A stretch of DNA of 64,000 bases from NCBI GenBank assembly GCA_019426215.1, contig CM033400.1, positions 17,530,568 through 17,594,567 of the forward strand, given 5' to 3'. The position numbers and the translations under genes are program-made. The DNA comes from Buddleja alternifolia. Its lineage: Eukaryota > Streptophyta > Magnoliopsida > Lamiales > Scrophulariaceae. The notes beneath the pieces are model-generated. The model did not search any database. It was not told where the DNA came from and worked only from the letters and a program-made list of their open reading frames with translations. Below are positions 1 to 11,322 of the stretch, one piece after another; positions within the stretch are counted from its first letter, which is position 1, and each line of letters starts with the position of its first letter.

Positions 1-398
1 CCGGCGCTGAGATGGCGACGGAAAGACGAAAAATGAGAAAACTAGAATCTATTGAGAGGCGCTGAGAAAACGTAATGAGAGAGAACAAGAGCAAAACACA
101 CTTTAAATCTGGAGAAAGGAGAACCCCAATCAATAGCTAATCGACACAGTAAGTTGAGAGATTGTAGGGGAGATTTTGTTTGTTTCAATTTGAGAGATTT
201 TAGGGAGATTCTGTGTCTTTTTTTTGGTATGTAGATGCTGTATAATGACGTCATTTGACTATTATACCCCTGATCCAATTGAAATCAATTTTCCCACCTG
301 TTTTTGCTTCCTTTTTGGACTGTTGGATTTAATGGATCCAATGGTATAGATTGGGTCTTATATCTTATCTAATATAGGGTATGTATTAGATCTTGACC

Positions 399-400
<2 letters not shown>
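1..400. mobile_element. Right end of TA-microsatellite-targeting TIR element (copy 1, cut by window edge)
   Basis: The last 190 bases (about 210-400) closely match the right end of the element at 45904-48122. Both read through a stretch about a ggactgttggattta motif and a paired gatct-rich terminus, and both end in cttgaccct directly followed by an (AT)n tract. The left end lies outside the window. No coding sequence is supported; the minus-strand frame at 42-278 is not gene-like. The element lies next to PILS exon 4, so it may sit in the next PILS intron. Confidence 0.7.

Positions 401-425
<25 letters not shown>
401..425. repeat. (AT)n microsatellite flanking TIR element copy 1
   Basis: Pure AT dinucleotide run starting immediately after the terminal ccct of the element. 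The second copy of the element is bounded by TA runs on both sides, which suggests that TA microsatellites are the insertion target. Confidence 0.9.
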
Positions 426-430
<5 letters not shown>

Positions 431-673
431 AATTAATTAATCACAATTTTGATGATTAACGTCCCACCTTCTCACAATGCATTTAAAATTGAGATAGAGC
501 TTACCGCCATTGAGAAAGAAACATAGGAGAGTCCGGTTGTGCTGCAAATTAATAGTCTTGTCTCCAAAAGGATTCCCATCCTCTTCACAGATTGCTGGAA
601 TTATTATCAACAAAATGTTTCCCAAGTTTCCTATTTTATTCCCCCATAATAAATTATCAATATATCTTTAATA

Positions 674-1911
674 GGGAAAATTACATCCACACCGCCTATA
701 CTTAGGCCCACGAATATAACCCGATTTTTTTTAATTACTCACCCCTTGTAGTTTACAAACATTTACATTCGTCAGCTTCCGTAAAGATTACATTAGGGTT
801 TCGTTAAAATTTTTGTGATCTGACTAGAATGCACTTATAATTAATATTATTGAATTTTTTTAATCAAAAATTAAAATTTTAAAAAAGGAAAAGAAAAGAA
901 ATACAAAAAATATTATATAAATGTTCGAAATATTAGATATTACTATATAAATATTAAAAAAATCCAAAAATTATAAAAAATATTTCATTATCACAACTTA
1001 TTAAAAATATCTTCAAAATATAAAAATAATTGATGAATTAAAAAAAATTGAAAAATATAGAAAATATTTAGTAAATGTAAGAAAATATCTGAAAAAATAC
1101 AAAAAATATTAAGTAAATATTGAAAATCATTATAAAAATATTAGAAAATATCTTGAAAGTATAAAAATTATTTAGTAAATGTTAAAAAATATCTAAAAAG
1201 TATAAAAAAATATTTAGTATATATTTTAAATTGTTACAAAATATATGAAAAATATTTTCAAAGTATAAAAAATATTAAGTAAATATTAGATATATCTGAA
1301 AAATATTTATAATAAACATATTTAAAATTTTTGAATAATCTACAGAGTGTTACATTTAATTTTCACAAAATAAAATTTTGGTATTTTCAAAATTGAAAAT
1401 AAAATTTCTTAATTTGAAAAATTGAAAACAAGAAAGAAACATGAACCAGGTGTCTGAACGTGATTCGAGCATCTTCATTGCGCCTCCTCAATGCCCGAGA
1501 TCGAATCAATTCGATTGAAATCGAATAGATTCAGTTGAAATGGGTGAAGAAGAAGATCATGGAGAAGACGTCCATGTTGTGTGGTGAGAAGCAACGGCGG
1601 TGGGAAGCGACGGTGCTGTAAAGAAGACGATCTCCATGTATCTGTTTTCTTTTTCCTTTTTTTTTTCTTTCTATTTTTCCTTTTTCTATTCTCTTTTTTT
1701 CATTTTCCATTTTTTTATTTTCTAATTTTTTTTTCTTTTATTTTTAAGGGGTTTAATCAAGGGCATTTTCGACTTTTTGGCGATTCCGTTAGGGTAAATT
1801 TCTCATGTAAGGTTCTGCAAACTACGTACAGAGGGGTCTGAGTAATTAAAAAAAATTGGGAGTGTATTTATAATTAGGCCTAAGTACAGGGGGTGTGGAC
1901 GTAATTTTTCC
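674..1911. mobile_element. MULE-type non-autonomous element in PILS intron 3
   Basis: The terminal inverted repeats exceed 100 bp: the left end gggaaaattacatccacacc pairs with the reverse complement of the right end. Both then share a cttaggcc block and an aattactca block. Flanks tctttaata (665-673) and ttttcaata (1913-1921) fit an eroded 9-bp target duplication, as expected for Mutator-like elements. The interior (830-1440) is very AT-rich with many degenerate aaatatt units. The plus-strand frame at 1581-1841 is a poly-Phe artefact of a T-rich tract. No transposase is present. Confidence 0.8.
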
Positions 1912-2122
1912 TTTTTCAATAAATAAGCTAACTTTCCAACCAAAACAAATACTACAAAAATGGAGCAAAATTAATTTAGCTATTATAATATATATACCTG
2001 TTGCACACATAGCAATGATGAGGTCTTGTAGATGTGGTTTTGGTTTAAGTAATTTAACTGCAATCCATCCAAGGCTCCCTCCAACCACAAATGTTATCCC
2101 AATGTTAACAGGCATGAACCAC

Positions 2123-2924
2123 CTAATTAACTATAAATTTATTTCTCATTAATAACAATCACATTCAATACGCCTTCAAATTACTGCCATCTAATTATAA
2201 TTTATAACTCTATTGTATTCACTAATTAGTCCATCGTTTTGGTTAATTTTAAAAGAAATATTTTAATAAAATAAGACAACGTAGTAAATTGTACTATAAG
2301 ATTATATACAGTAGTACTTCTGTTGGTAAATATTTTGCGTACGTACGTAATCTATAATAATACTCCTGTTCTGCGTATCAACCCCAAATAATTTCGGGAA
2401 AATACGCGTATTTTTCAACCATCACGATTGTTCAAGGTGTTGGTGATAGTGTTTTTTAATAAGTAAACCTACGTACTGTTATCAGAATATATGGATTTGA
2501 AGGTATATATGTAATTGTACTGGGGTTAGATCAAATTAGAGTATAAGATGAAGAGACGCAACACTTTGATTCAGTATGTAAAGAATTTTTTATTCTGTTG
2601 AAGCACACAGACGGCCATATGTAAAGATAGGTAAAAGGAGATGAAGTGATCGAGTGGCCAGCAACATGCCAACACCTAGCTACGCACTCTTTTACTTATT
2701 TTAATGGAGTATGTTATATAATGATAGAATATAACCCCACCTTTTTTATATAATATATATATATATATATATTTATAATTACTTGAAATTTGATAGTTTT
2801 ATATCAATTTAGAATAGTTGTGGAGCTTAATTAATATATGAAATGAAAATGGAATATATGAAAAAACACGTATACCATGAGATAAACGGAATAAAATGAA
2901 AAGTACGTACGTATACATACATAC
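2123..2924. other. PILS intron 2, no further feature
   Basis: Lies between exon 3 acceptor and exon 2 donor. It contains a (TA)n run at about 2747-2772 and otherwise AT-rich unique-looking sequence. The plus-strand frame at 1895-2152 is antisense to exon 3. Confidence 0.6.
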
Positions 2925-3480
2925 CATGAGATAACTTCTTCAAAGCGAACAGTCTTTGCTAGACTTGAAAATAGCAATGCAGGAGTGAAGGCCACAAAAA
3001 CAATCTAATTAAATCAGAAGAATTAATATAACATAATATATATAATAAATAATTAAGGTGTTAAATTAATAAAAACAATAGATATATATATAGGTTAATA
3101 AATAAATAATTACTTTGTTGAGAGAGTATCTGGCATGAGGTGGGAGAAGGTTGAAATAATCAGTAGCCATGAAAGCCCCCAACATACATATTATCAGGAC
3201 CTGCACTATAGGCATTGATGATACCTCCAACAGCGACAACAATCCCAATTTCTATTTTGTTTTTATTTAGTATACCAGCTCTTTTGCTACTATATCTATC
3301 TATATCTATTTCTTCTAATTGTTCTCAGCCACCTATATATAACTTCTTGTAGTGTTTGACCTGCAAAAAAACAACAACGTATAGAGTTATAAGCACATGA
3401 TATTTTGATACTGCTGGGACAAAATCAAGTTTAAGTCGCACTAAAAAGGAGAAAAATGATATTAAGACAAAATGTCAAAT

Positions 3481-3848
3481 GATAATGTTAAAGTTGTCAC
3501 TAATTGTAAATTTTTATTGATAATAATTTTTGTTTTGTCACAAGAATAGGTTTTACATGTTTACTAATGACAAGATGTATATAGAAGTTGTCACTCTTGA
3601 TAATTAGTGACAAGAAAATTATTGTCACTATTGACAATTAGTGACACACCTTTAGTAACAACTTGATGACAACAATTATAATTGTCACTCTAATTGTATT
3701 GTCACTAATTGTCAATATTGACAACTTTAAAGAAATTTTTATCATTGAAAATCTTTATCATGACAAAACAAAAATTATTATCATCACTTATTATATATAT
3801 ATATATATATATATTTATAAATTTATTGACAACTTTAACATTGTCACT
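3481..3848. mobile_element. Palindromic MITE upstream of PILS
   Basis: The left arm (about 3481-3540) and right arm (about 3759-3848) are inverted copies. The left reads gataatgttaaagttgtcac and, further in, ataatttttgttttgtca; the right reads tgacaaaacaaaaattat and gacaactttaacattgtcac. Several internal gtcactaattgtcaat blocks in both orientations add to the fold. The right arm is split by a TA run. The plus-strand frames at 3663-3923 are repeat artefacts. Confidence 0.75.
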
Positions 3849-4313
3849 TCAAATTTTATCAGTTATATTATTTTTTGTTGTAATGAACTACGGGAAATTC
3901 ACTACAAGAAAACATTGATATAGCATCGAGGAGATTACCTAGCTAAATGTCATTTTTCGATGCTAATTTGTGTTAGCAACGCAGCCAGCATCGAAATGGT
4001 CGGCGTAGCTATATCGCTCGCCCCTAATTTGGACTCGTTGCTGATTTACGTTGCTGTGTCAGCATCGAAATGCACCAACGCACGATTACGTTGCTGATCA
4101 GCTGCGAAATTATTTCCATGATGATATCAGCTAGGACGTTTTTCGATGCTAATATAATATCGAATTTCACCTGCGAAACTATTACGTTGCAAAATTCGAT
4201 GCTAAAATATTACGAAATATTTAAATAATATTATTTAGTTAGGAATATTTTCGCTGCTAAATTTGATTATTGTTTATTCGCAACTAAATTTTATATTGCT
4301 AATTTCGTTGCTA

Positions 4314-4400
4314 CACTACAAGAAAACAAGGCTTCAGCCACGGAAAAATTTGATTATTTTTTATTTGTAGCTAAACATCTGTCTTTGAATCCGTCTCTAA
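4314..4400 (+). mobile_element. Second, unpaired CACTA terminus
   Basis: A fresh CACTACAAGAAAACAAGG terminus followed by cttcagccacgg lies 414 bases inside the outer CACTA end in the same orientation. The sequence after the first 14 bases differs from the outer end, so it belongs to another CACTA subfamily. No matching right end was found inside the window. Confidence 0.5.
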
Positions 4401-6580
4401 ATCCCTCAATATTTTTCATATTTCATTTATTAATTTTATTAATCTTGATTCATTACAAATAATTACAATACAATCAAATTAACATCGAATTCTAAATTAA
4501 TTCCAATCAATGCACTTAATATGATCATCACCGAATATCAAAAATCAAACATCTATTTAAAAATCTATGAAACCAATTAATTTAAATCAACAAAAACATT
4601 CATTTTCGAAACAAATACCTTACAATTTATGTACCTTTATTATTTAAAATACTATGTCCAAATTGAAGATTCAACTATAGTTCCATTTACAACTATTTCA
4701 AGAATATGATCATCCCTTCAAGATCTTCCAACTTCATCAGTAACCTGAAATAGAAAAAAGAGTAAATCTCAACTGTATATACTACAAAAAAATGCAAACC
4801 CATACGTAAGAACGTCCAATTGTTAACACCAAATCTGCAACATGCTCCAATACTTTCAGAAATAAAACTTAGATGGGATCCCTTGATTTGAACTAAGCTT
4901 AAAATTGCCATTAAACAAAAGATGTTAACGCACCAGAGTCATGAACAAGAGTTAGCATACCTCAAAATTTGCAGCACTAAAGACTTGTGAGAAACCAAGG
5001 ACGTGCTCCACTGAGTTATGATTATCGGAAGGAGCTACATTGTCCTGAAATTCAATAATAACATTCAAATGAATTATAATTTCAAAGGGAAATCATTATA
5101 TATATATATATATACACACACACACGCACGAATAGATAATAACATTTAGGATTTTCTTGAACTTGCTGCAAGGGAAAGATAAAGATAGGAGAGCTAGCAA
5201 TATCATCAAGACACAAGTTGTGTTGCTTACGAACCCTTATCTCGTCTTTTTCTCTTTCTGCTTAACTTTTTATCTTCTGAAACTGAATATGCATACATCT
5301 TCTTTAGTTTCTTCATATACATCTCAATCTGTATATGAAAAAATGATCTAAGTCCTACAAGCGATGACTTTATATAGATATAGAAACATTTCATAATTCC
5401 CAATAGTAAACCAAGCTCTATAGGCAAAATAGCATCGAATTCTATTAGTTTCTTCTTCATTTAAGCCATGGCAAGTGGAGCTTCACCTATTATATATACA
5501 GAAAAGTATATAACCAAAAGAATTTCCAATATAATTCATATTAATAACTATAACAAATGAATCAAGATTTTTATACCTGCTAGGAAGTTCTTAGCACAAA
5601 CATTGGGCCAGCGATTGGAATAAGAGATATGACATGGAAAATCAAAGAAGAGTGGCTAAAAGAGAAAGTTAAGCCAAGCATAGCAGTTGATGTTGTGAAA
5701 GTAGATTATGGGCTTCTCAGCTTACTCCCTAATCTTTCTCGCTCCTGCAAATAGTTTACCAATGTTTCAATAAAAGATAAATTCTTTAACTTTGACTAAT
5801 TTATCATATGATTATTTCATCATGCTGATGTTGAAAAACAACTCACTTATTAAAATCAATAAGCATGTGATCAAAACGCACAAAAACACAATAGCACATA
5901 AGTTTACCTTCATGTAACTTGTCCGGTCAATGAGACTCTAATGGAGAACACTAGTTCTTGTCATGTTTCCCACTTTAATCATAAATGACTATATATGCCT
6001 GGCTACTTATTTTGACAAAATCAAACAATTCAAACTAAATAAAAGTAACTAACTCTAGATTTCCAAATCAAATGTATACATTACAAAATGCATTAGATAA
6101 TTTCTAATTCTTGGACCATTTTGCTTTTATGCCATGTTCAAACACTACTACATGAGTATCATCAGCAGAACACCATATTTTTCAGTAAGACTAATTTTCG
6201 TACTTATACATATATAGTATTATATATATTTGACTTTGGGTTCCTCCTCGTCGAATGGATTAGGATCATTTCTCCGAGCCATTGCCAACTATTTTCTTCT
6301 CGCTATAAAATTGGAAGGAAGGAATAATCAGCAAAGTCACATGTTTTCGGAGATTTTCGTACTTGACCGTCCAGCCTCCAGTATTTTGGGCATAACTGAT
6401 TCATTAGAAATCGAATTGAGTTGATTCTTTAGGCAAATTAAAGCTAACAGAAAGGGCTACAATTCTTATGTTGAGATCTGGAGCAAAAGACGTAATTTAC
6501 AAGGCGTAAATTGGGTAACAACAGTAACACACTTTCTGAACGAAAAATCAGATTTTTGAAGTTTTATAAATACCTGTCAA
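4401..6580. other. CACTA interior with unassigned exon-like pieces
   Basis: No gene was recognised. Two pieces look coding. On the minus strand about 5047-4978 reads as an open exon containing SVEHVLGFSQVFSAANFE between an AG acceptor and a GT donor. On the plus strand about 5594-5755 reads as open, with IRDMTWKIKEEWLKEKVKP. The frames at 5157-5460 and 6121-6424 show no recognisable family. A short TA/CA microsatellite lies at 5097-5126. Confidence 0.35.
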
Positions 6581-6582
6581 GA

Positions 6583-7350
6583 GCATGGTTCGCCGGAACG
6601 CCGCGAAAGCGGCCGGAACGGCCGTTCCAGCATGGGAACGGCCCCCGGCGTTCCACAATTCCAAGACATTTCATTTTTGTACCTGGAACGCGGTGGAACG
6701 GTTGAAAAACGGCGAGACGGGCGAGATTACGTTGAGACTCGGCCGTTCAGGCGATATCCCGGCCATGGAATGGCCGGAACGGAAGAAGGAAACTTCAGTC
6801 TGTGTATGCGGCCAGTGATAGTTGCTAGCAGTTGAGAAAAAAGTTGTAAAATATTGTTCAACCATGTGCCTTGCCTTCCAGACCAATTCAAGGTTGTCAA
6901 TCTAATTTCTCCACACAATTCCTGTCTCTGCCGCATTTGAATTGGAAATGAAGGTAGGTGAAAAGGGGAGGAAAAAAGGTAGGTGAAAGAGTTAAAACGA
7001 GAAAAGGAAAAGGAATAAAATATGAAGAAAGAGACGGCCAAAGTTAAAAGGCAAAAAGGAAAAGGAATAAAATAAAAAAAACTTAAAACTAAAAAGAAAA
7101 TAAAGGAAAATGATTTAAAAGAATAGTCAATGAAAGTAAATAGCTTTAATTTAGTATTAGATTGAAAACTACTTAAATATAGACTAAGAATTTTATGTGG
7201 AGATTGTGAGTCTAATTTTGAATCTAATTGTAAATTTACTAATTATAAATTTTTCTAGGATTTTTTTTTATATAATTTTGGAGCAATTTAAGCTAAAAAA
7301 TTGTGGAACGTCCGCGACCGTTCCGCGACATTGCCATGGAACTGGTACGG
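6583..7350. mobile_element. GC-rich ggaacg-repeat element
   Basis: Two GC-rich ends in an AT-rich setting (6583-6790 and 7303-7350) contain repeated ccggaacg and gttcc motifs in both orientations. The left end includes gcgttccacaatt and the right end aattgtggaacgtcc, which are inverted with respect to each other. The middle is ordinary AT-rich sequence with purine-rich runs (6950-7130). The superfamily is not clear and no duplication was identified. The three overlapping frames across 6511-7041 are compositional. Confidence 0.45.
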
Positions 7351-7351
7351 T

Positions 7352-7486
7352 GAGCAGCAGAGGCGGCGGATCTGGTGAGCAGCAGGTTGCAGATTTTTTT
7401 GTGAAATTTGCTAAGTCCCAAATAATATATCCCTCTTTTGTCTTAACTCTTGGATAAAGATATAAAAGTATTTTAGGCTTTTGTAA
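7352..7486 (+). repeat. Direct repeat A flanking the F-box gene
   Basis: Matches 10406-10549 in the same orientation. Shared blocks are gagcagcagaggcgg, gtgaaattt, aagtcccaaataatatatcc and a gataaa-rich tail. The two copies bracket the F-box/FBD coding region, about 3.05 kb apart. Confidence 0.75.
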
Positions 7487-7496
7487 GTTACAATAG

Positions 7497-7560
7497 GTGC
7501 CTTAGTGTGGTGGTAAGGAGCTTAGAGTTTAAGTGGGTGGTCTCTGGTTCGATTCTTTGA
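7497..7560 (+). other. tRNA-like SINE head (weak)
   Basis: The stretch has a gtgtggtggtaagg A-box-like block and a ggttcgattct B-box-like block about 35 bases apart, as in tRNA-derived SINEs. A downstream poly(A) tail and a duplication were not identified, and a cloverleaf does not form convincingly. Confidence 0.3.
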
Positions 7561-9342
7561 AGTAGCATTTTAGTTTTGTTTTAAATTTTAGTCATTGTTA
7601 ATTCAATCTAATTAAAATAAATATGAATTATATTTTTTAATTAACTTGAATTACTTCTAGTCTTCAATTTCTATTCAAAATTAAGATAATAGAAAATTTA
7701 TATTCCATCTTTGATTGAAGATGAAAATTAAATACATACATGAAAAAACAAACATACATGAAAAATACAAACGAATATATATAGTATAAATAATATTTCA
7801 ACACATTTGACAACAAAGTTGACTCGGTGCAATTTTCATTCTCCTCTTATTCTAAGGTAAGCCCCTTTTATGAAACGAATTTGCACATTGTTTGATGCAG
7901 TAGCTTCATACACTCTAATTGATGCTCTCTTATACACACCAATTGGATCATAAAAAAATTGATTAACACAGTAGATATTTAGTATATCCAACTCAGTTGC
8001 TTGCGACAACACGTACAGAATGTAGCTTAGCTCGCAATCAGAACCCGAGAAGTTGAAGATCGTGACCTCATTCAATGCCTCCAATCCCATTGCTTGCAAC
8101 TTCCAGTCCTTTACGTAGTTGGATACACTAATGCCCGTATTTTTCCATGGTGCACCCTACACATGTTAAGTCAATTACAATTTTATTTTAGAAACTCAAA
8201 CATAGAACGTGTTTAATAAACCATGTAATAACTAATCTCTTGACAAACCATAAAACTTAAAATATTACCACCAAATCGACTTTAAGCTCATTCAAGCCTG
8301 TACATCTACTTATGAGCACCAATGTGACAGCAAGATTGTCAAGCAACTTCGAACACCTGATCTCTAGGCGGTGCATATTAACAAAAAAGTACTCACCATA
8401 ATGCGATGTAGATACTCCGCATGCGCCAACCTCTAAACAAACAATTCAAAAAAAAAAGTCAAAAAAACTTTTTAAAAGCATTTGCACATATTCAAACAAT
8501 GATAGATAGATATACCTAACAAAATCAACTGGGACACATGCTCGTTCGCTGGACAGCAATTCTTTCGTCATTTTTACAACCTCTCGAAGTAGTCGGTATG
8601 TCGAGCAATTTGATCCGATGTAGTGTCGATGACGGTGTACTATCCAGTGTAAAGAACGAGCTAACGGCTCCAATACTTGTAAATGACCCGGAGCCTGTTC
8701 GTCTTATTTCAATAAAATAACAAGAATATCTACATTGGAGAAGTGTACTTTTATATTCACATTTCCTTGGGCCCGATTGAATGCCATCTTGAATATTTTT
8801 ACAGAAGGCAAATATACCTCAAATTCTGTTAGTCCTCTAAAATCACAGTTGAATAACTGCAAATCATTCAACTCGGGACACCATTTTCCAAGGCGGGAAG
8901 AAAATGTGTTATCATACAGCACGATGTGCTTCAATATGAGTCTTTTTAAATTTCGTAAATTATATCCATCTTCCCACCTAACAATGTAGTTCGGTAGATA
9001 TAATTTTAACTGAACAAGAGTATGTGACAAAAATAGGCCATTAGGGAGTGAAGTGGACAACCGGCCGACTAATTTCAGTATACGCACAGAATGATCTATT
9101 CCAAACGCCACCCACTCTTGCCTTATCCAATGCAATGCCTCGGCCCCCATTGGTAACTCAAAGCTCAAGGTTTCAACCACACTTTCATTATGTTCAAGTA
9201 TAGTGCGATTAACAAAATGAATAAAATCTAAACCATGATAACCCCTTTGTTCGAAACGGTTAATATCGAATAAAAGAGTAGGGATGGAATACCAACAATG
9301 TTGAAAATATTTTGATAAAAGACCCAACCGGGCTGCCTCCAC

Positions 9343-10291
9343 TAGGGGTGGGCGTTCGGTTCGGGTTGTTCGGACCCCGAACCGACCCGATCGGGTTCGG
9401 CTTATTCGGTTTGGCTTATTCGGGGAATTTTCAGGTTCGGGTTTATACCGAACCCGAACTCCACAATTCGATTCGGGGTCGGTTTTGAGTTTTCATTTTT
9501 TTCGGGGAATTCGGGGCCCGATTAACCCGAATTAGAATTAAAAAAAATAAAAAAATAATTTGTCAAGACTCAAATAAGGTTTCTCATTTTTGCCTCTCAC
9601 TCTCACGCCTCTCTCAACTCTGCCTCAACACCTCACTTACCTAGTGACCTCTCTGCCTCACCAGTCCACTCACCACGGCAGTCCGCAGCCACCAGTCGCC
9701 GACCACCGCCACACACTGTCTCACCGGAGCTGGAGGTTTGTCCTATTTTTTGTTAATATTTCGATTTTCCCCAATCTGATTTGATGAAGTTGTTGTGAAA
9801 ATCTTGGTAAACTCTCCAATGGCTATGAATTATGATATTAGTTTGGTCAAGAGAGATGGTTTACGGAGAAGCATAAACAAAGGCATAAACCTCTGTTTTT
9901 CAGCCCTTTTGCAGGGAGGCATAAACAGAGGCATTTTGCCTCTGTTTTTCAGCCCTTTTGCAGGGAGGCATAAACAGAGGCATTTTGCCTTTGTTTTTCA
10001 GCCATTTGGGCCTCTAAAAATAGAGGCCCAAATAATTCATTAAAAAGTTTTTGGGTCCCTATTTTTAGAGGCCCAAAAATTTGTTCCAAAAAATTTGAAT
10101 TTTGAACCCATAAAATTATGTTCGGCCCCCCGAACCCCGAACCCGATTAACCCGAACCCGAATAAACCCCGAACCCGATTAAACCGACTAATTCGGTTCG
10201 GTTTCGGGTAGCACAATTTCCAAACCCGAACCCGAATAACCCGAACCCGATTACCCCGAACCCGACAAACCGAACCGAACGCCCACCCCTA
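9343..10291. mobile_element. hAT-type non-autonomous element in the F-box exon
   Basis: Termini are taggggtgggcgttcggttc and its inverted counterpart ending gaacgcccacccctA. The 8-bp flanks gcctccac (9335-9342) and gcctcgac (10292-10299) differ at one base, as expected for an aged hAT duplication. Subterminal regions are filled with ttcggg/cccgaa motifs in inverted orientation. The interior has a 49-bp tandem duplication (9901-9998). Insert plus duplication is 957 bp, a multiple of three, so the flanking exon halves remain in one frame. No transposase. Confidence 0.9.
9901..9998. repeat. 49-bp tandem duplication inside the hAT element
   Basis: Two adjacent near-identical 49-bp units beginning cagcccttttgcagggaggc (at 9901 and 9950), with a partial third unit on the left side. 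Confidence 0.85.
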
Positions 10292-10405
10292 GCCTCGACA
10301 ATGCATGCATCCCTTGATAACCTTCCCATAACATGAAAAATTATATCCTCACAAAGAAAACTAAGTCCATTATTAGAAATTCTACCTCGTTCCATAGCGG
10401 AGCTT

Positions 10406-10549
10406 GAGCAGCAGAGGCGGATCTGGTCGGAGCTTGGCAGAGTTGGTTTGTAGATTTTTTGTGAAATTTGCCAAGTCCCAAATAATATATCCCTCTTTTA
10501 TCTTGACTCTTTGATAAAAGATATAAATATATTTTGAGCATTTGTAGTT
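10406..10549 (+). repeat. Direct repeat B flanking the F-box gene
   Basis: Partner of 7352-7486. It begins about 10 bases beyond the F-box ATG (which is read leftward), so it occupies the promoter-proximal side, while copy A lies beyond the stop codon. Confidence 0.75.
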
Positions 10550-11150
10550 AAAGGTAAAGGTTAACTTTAATTAACTTTTATCTTTAACTTTAATTAACCT
10601 TAACTTATTAGGTAAAAAAATAGTGAAAAAAGAGAAAAACAATGCAATGAAACGATGAACCCAATTGACAACTTTAATTAACCTTTATCGAGGATATGTA
10701 ATTTCAAGATCTGCCCAAGATCTTTCATCGAGATAAGAAAACAACTTTAGGGTACAAAGAATTATTATTAAACATAAGCACATTAAAGGACATGACGACT
10801 GAGTGAAAAATATCTCTTGACATTAAAGCGAGCACAGTCACATGTCTTTTGATCCTCACTAACTTTAATTAACTTTAACTATACTCTGATCCTCACTAAC
10901 TTTAGTTATACTAACTTTAATTATTAGACATTATTTAATGATAGATATATCTTTTTAAAGTTAAAAAAACACAGGACCTTTTGACATTAAAGGACACGAC
11001 GTCTCTTGACATTAAAGGAAACGAAGTCTCTTGACATTAAAGTGAGCACAGTCACACGACTCTTGACATTAAAGGACACGGCGGCTGAGTAAAAAATGTC
11101 TGCTGAGTAAAACCAGAAATGTCTTCTCTTCCATATATATATAGATATAT
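10550..11150. repeat. AT-rich spacer with degenerate tandem repeats between F-box and RKD genes
   Basis: The left half has repeated actttaattaac units. The right half (about 10815-11090) has at least five ctcttgacattaaagg units followed by a variable acacgacg or gagcacagtcac tail. There is no coding potential. The stretch forms the shared upstream region of the divergently oriented F-box and RKD genes. Confidence 0.6.
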
Positions 11151-11322
11151 ATAATCCCATTTTTTGCCTCCACTGACCACCCCTATTGGAAAATCAAAAA
11201 TTATTTTCATTTTCATCATCAAACTACGATGGAAACTGGGCAAAACAGTGGATTATTATTTGATATGGAATTTCCAACCCGAATTTTCCATTTGTGAAAC
11301 TTTATTTGATGCTATTCCTTTG

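Larger units (their letters stand above)
505..3248 (-). pseudogene. PIN-LIKES (PILS) auxin carrier, 5' four exons, decayed
   Basis: PILS proteins are ER-membrane auxin carriers of the membrane-transport-protein family. Four exons can be read on the minus strand with GT-AG borders: 3248-3114, 3004-2925, 2122-1998 and 630-505. They encode family landmarks in order: LLPPHARYSLNK, FTPALLFSSLAKTV, WWFMPVNIGITF, GWIAVKLLKPKPHL and GNLGNILLIIIPAICEE. Splice phases join correctly between all four exons. Two lesions are visible. The codon at the expected start (3248) is TTG, with an in-frame TAG two codons upstream and the next ATG 11 codons in. Exon 4 also changes frame near 544, because the conserved LSYVSFSMA motif is in another frame from the start of that exon. 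Later exons would lie at coordinates below 1. A 1.24-kb element sits in intron 3. A sequencing error cannot be excluded for the frame change, but the lost ATG makes decay more likely. Confidence 0.85.
7836..10395 (-). pseudogene. F-box/FBD/LRR protein gene, interrupted
   Basis: F-box/FBD proteins act as substrate receptors of SCF ubiquitin ligases. The ATG at 10395 opens an F-box stretch (LCEDIIFHVMGRLSRDA) that is interrupted by a hAT element at 10292. It resumes at 9342 with RLGLLSKYFQHCWYSIPTLLFD, the second half of the F-box consensus. LRR-like sequence follows (WCPELNDLQLFNCDF). Exon 1 ends at a GT donor at 8515. Exon 2 is about 8430-8272, and exon 3 (8156-7836) carries the FBD-like end (LSQATELDILNIYC) and a TGA stop. 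Without the insert the product would be about 465 residues, usual for the family. Three lesions are seen: the 949-bp insertion, an in-frame TAA at 8704-8706, and an exon 1-2 junction whose phase does not match. The whole gene lies inside the CACTA ends and between 130-bp direct repeats. Confidence 0.8.

Noticed and set aside
1581..1841. Open frame with a long Phe run
   Set aside because: It follows a T-rich tract inside the MULE at 674-1911 and has no protein-like composition.
3344..3356. Possible CACTA terminus (cttcttgtagtg) upstream of PILS
   Set aside because: Only about 11 bases match and no subterminal repeats or partner are present. Chance is sufficient.
6511..7041. Several overlapping frames rich in Arg/Pro/Gly
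   Set aside because: They arise from GC-rich ggaacg repeats. None has a recognisable domain, and they overlap on both strands.
7497..7560. Candidate tRNA gene
   Set aside because: A- and B-box-like words are present but a cloverleaf with paired acceptor stem could not be drawn; kept only as a weak SINE-like hint.
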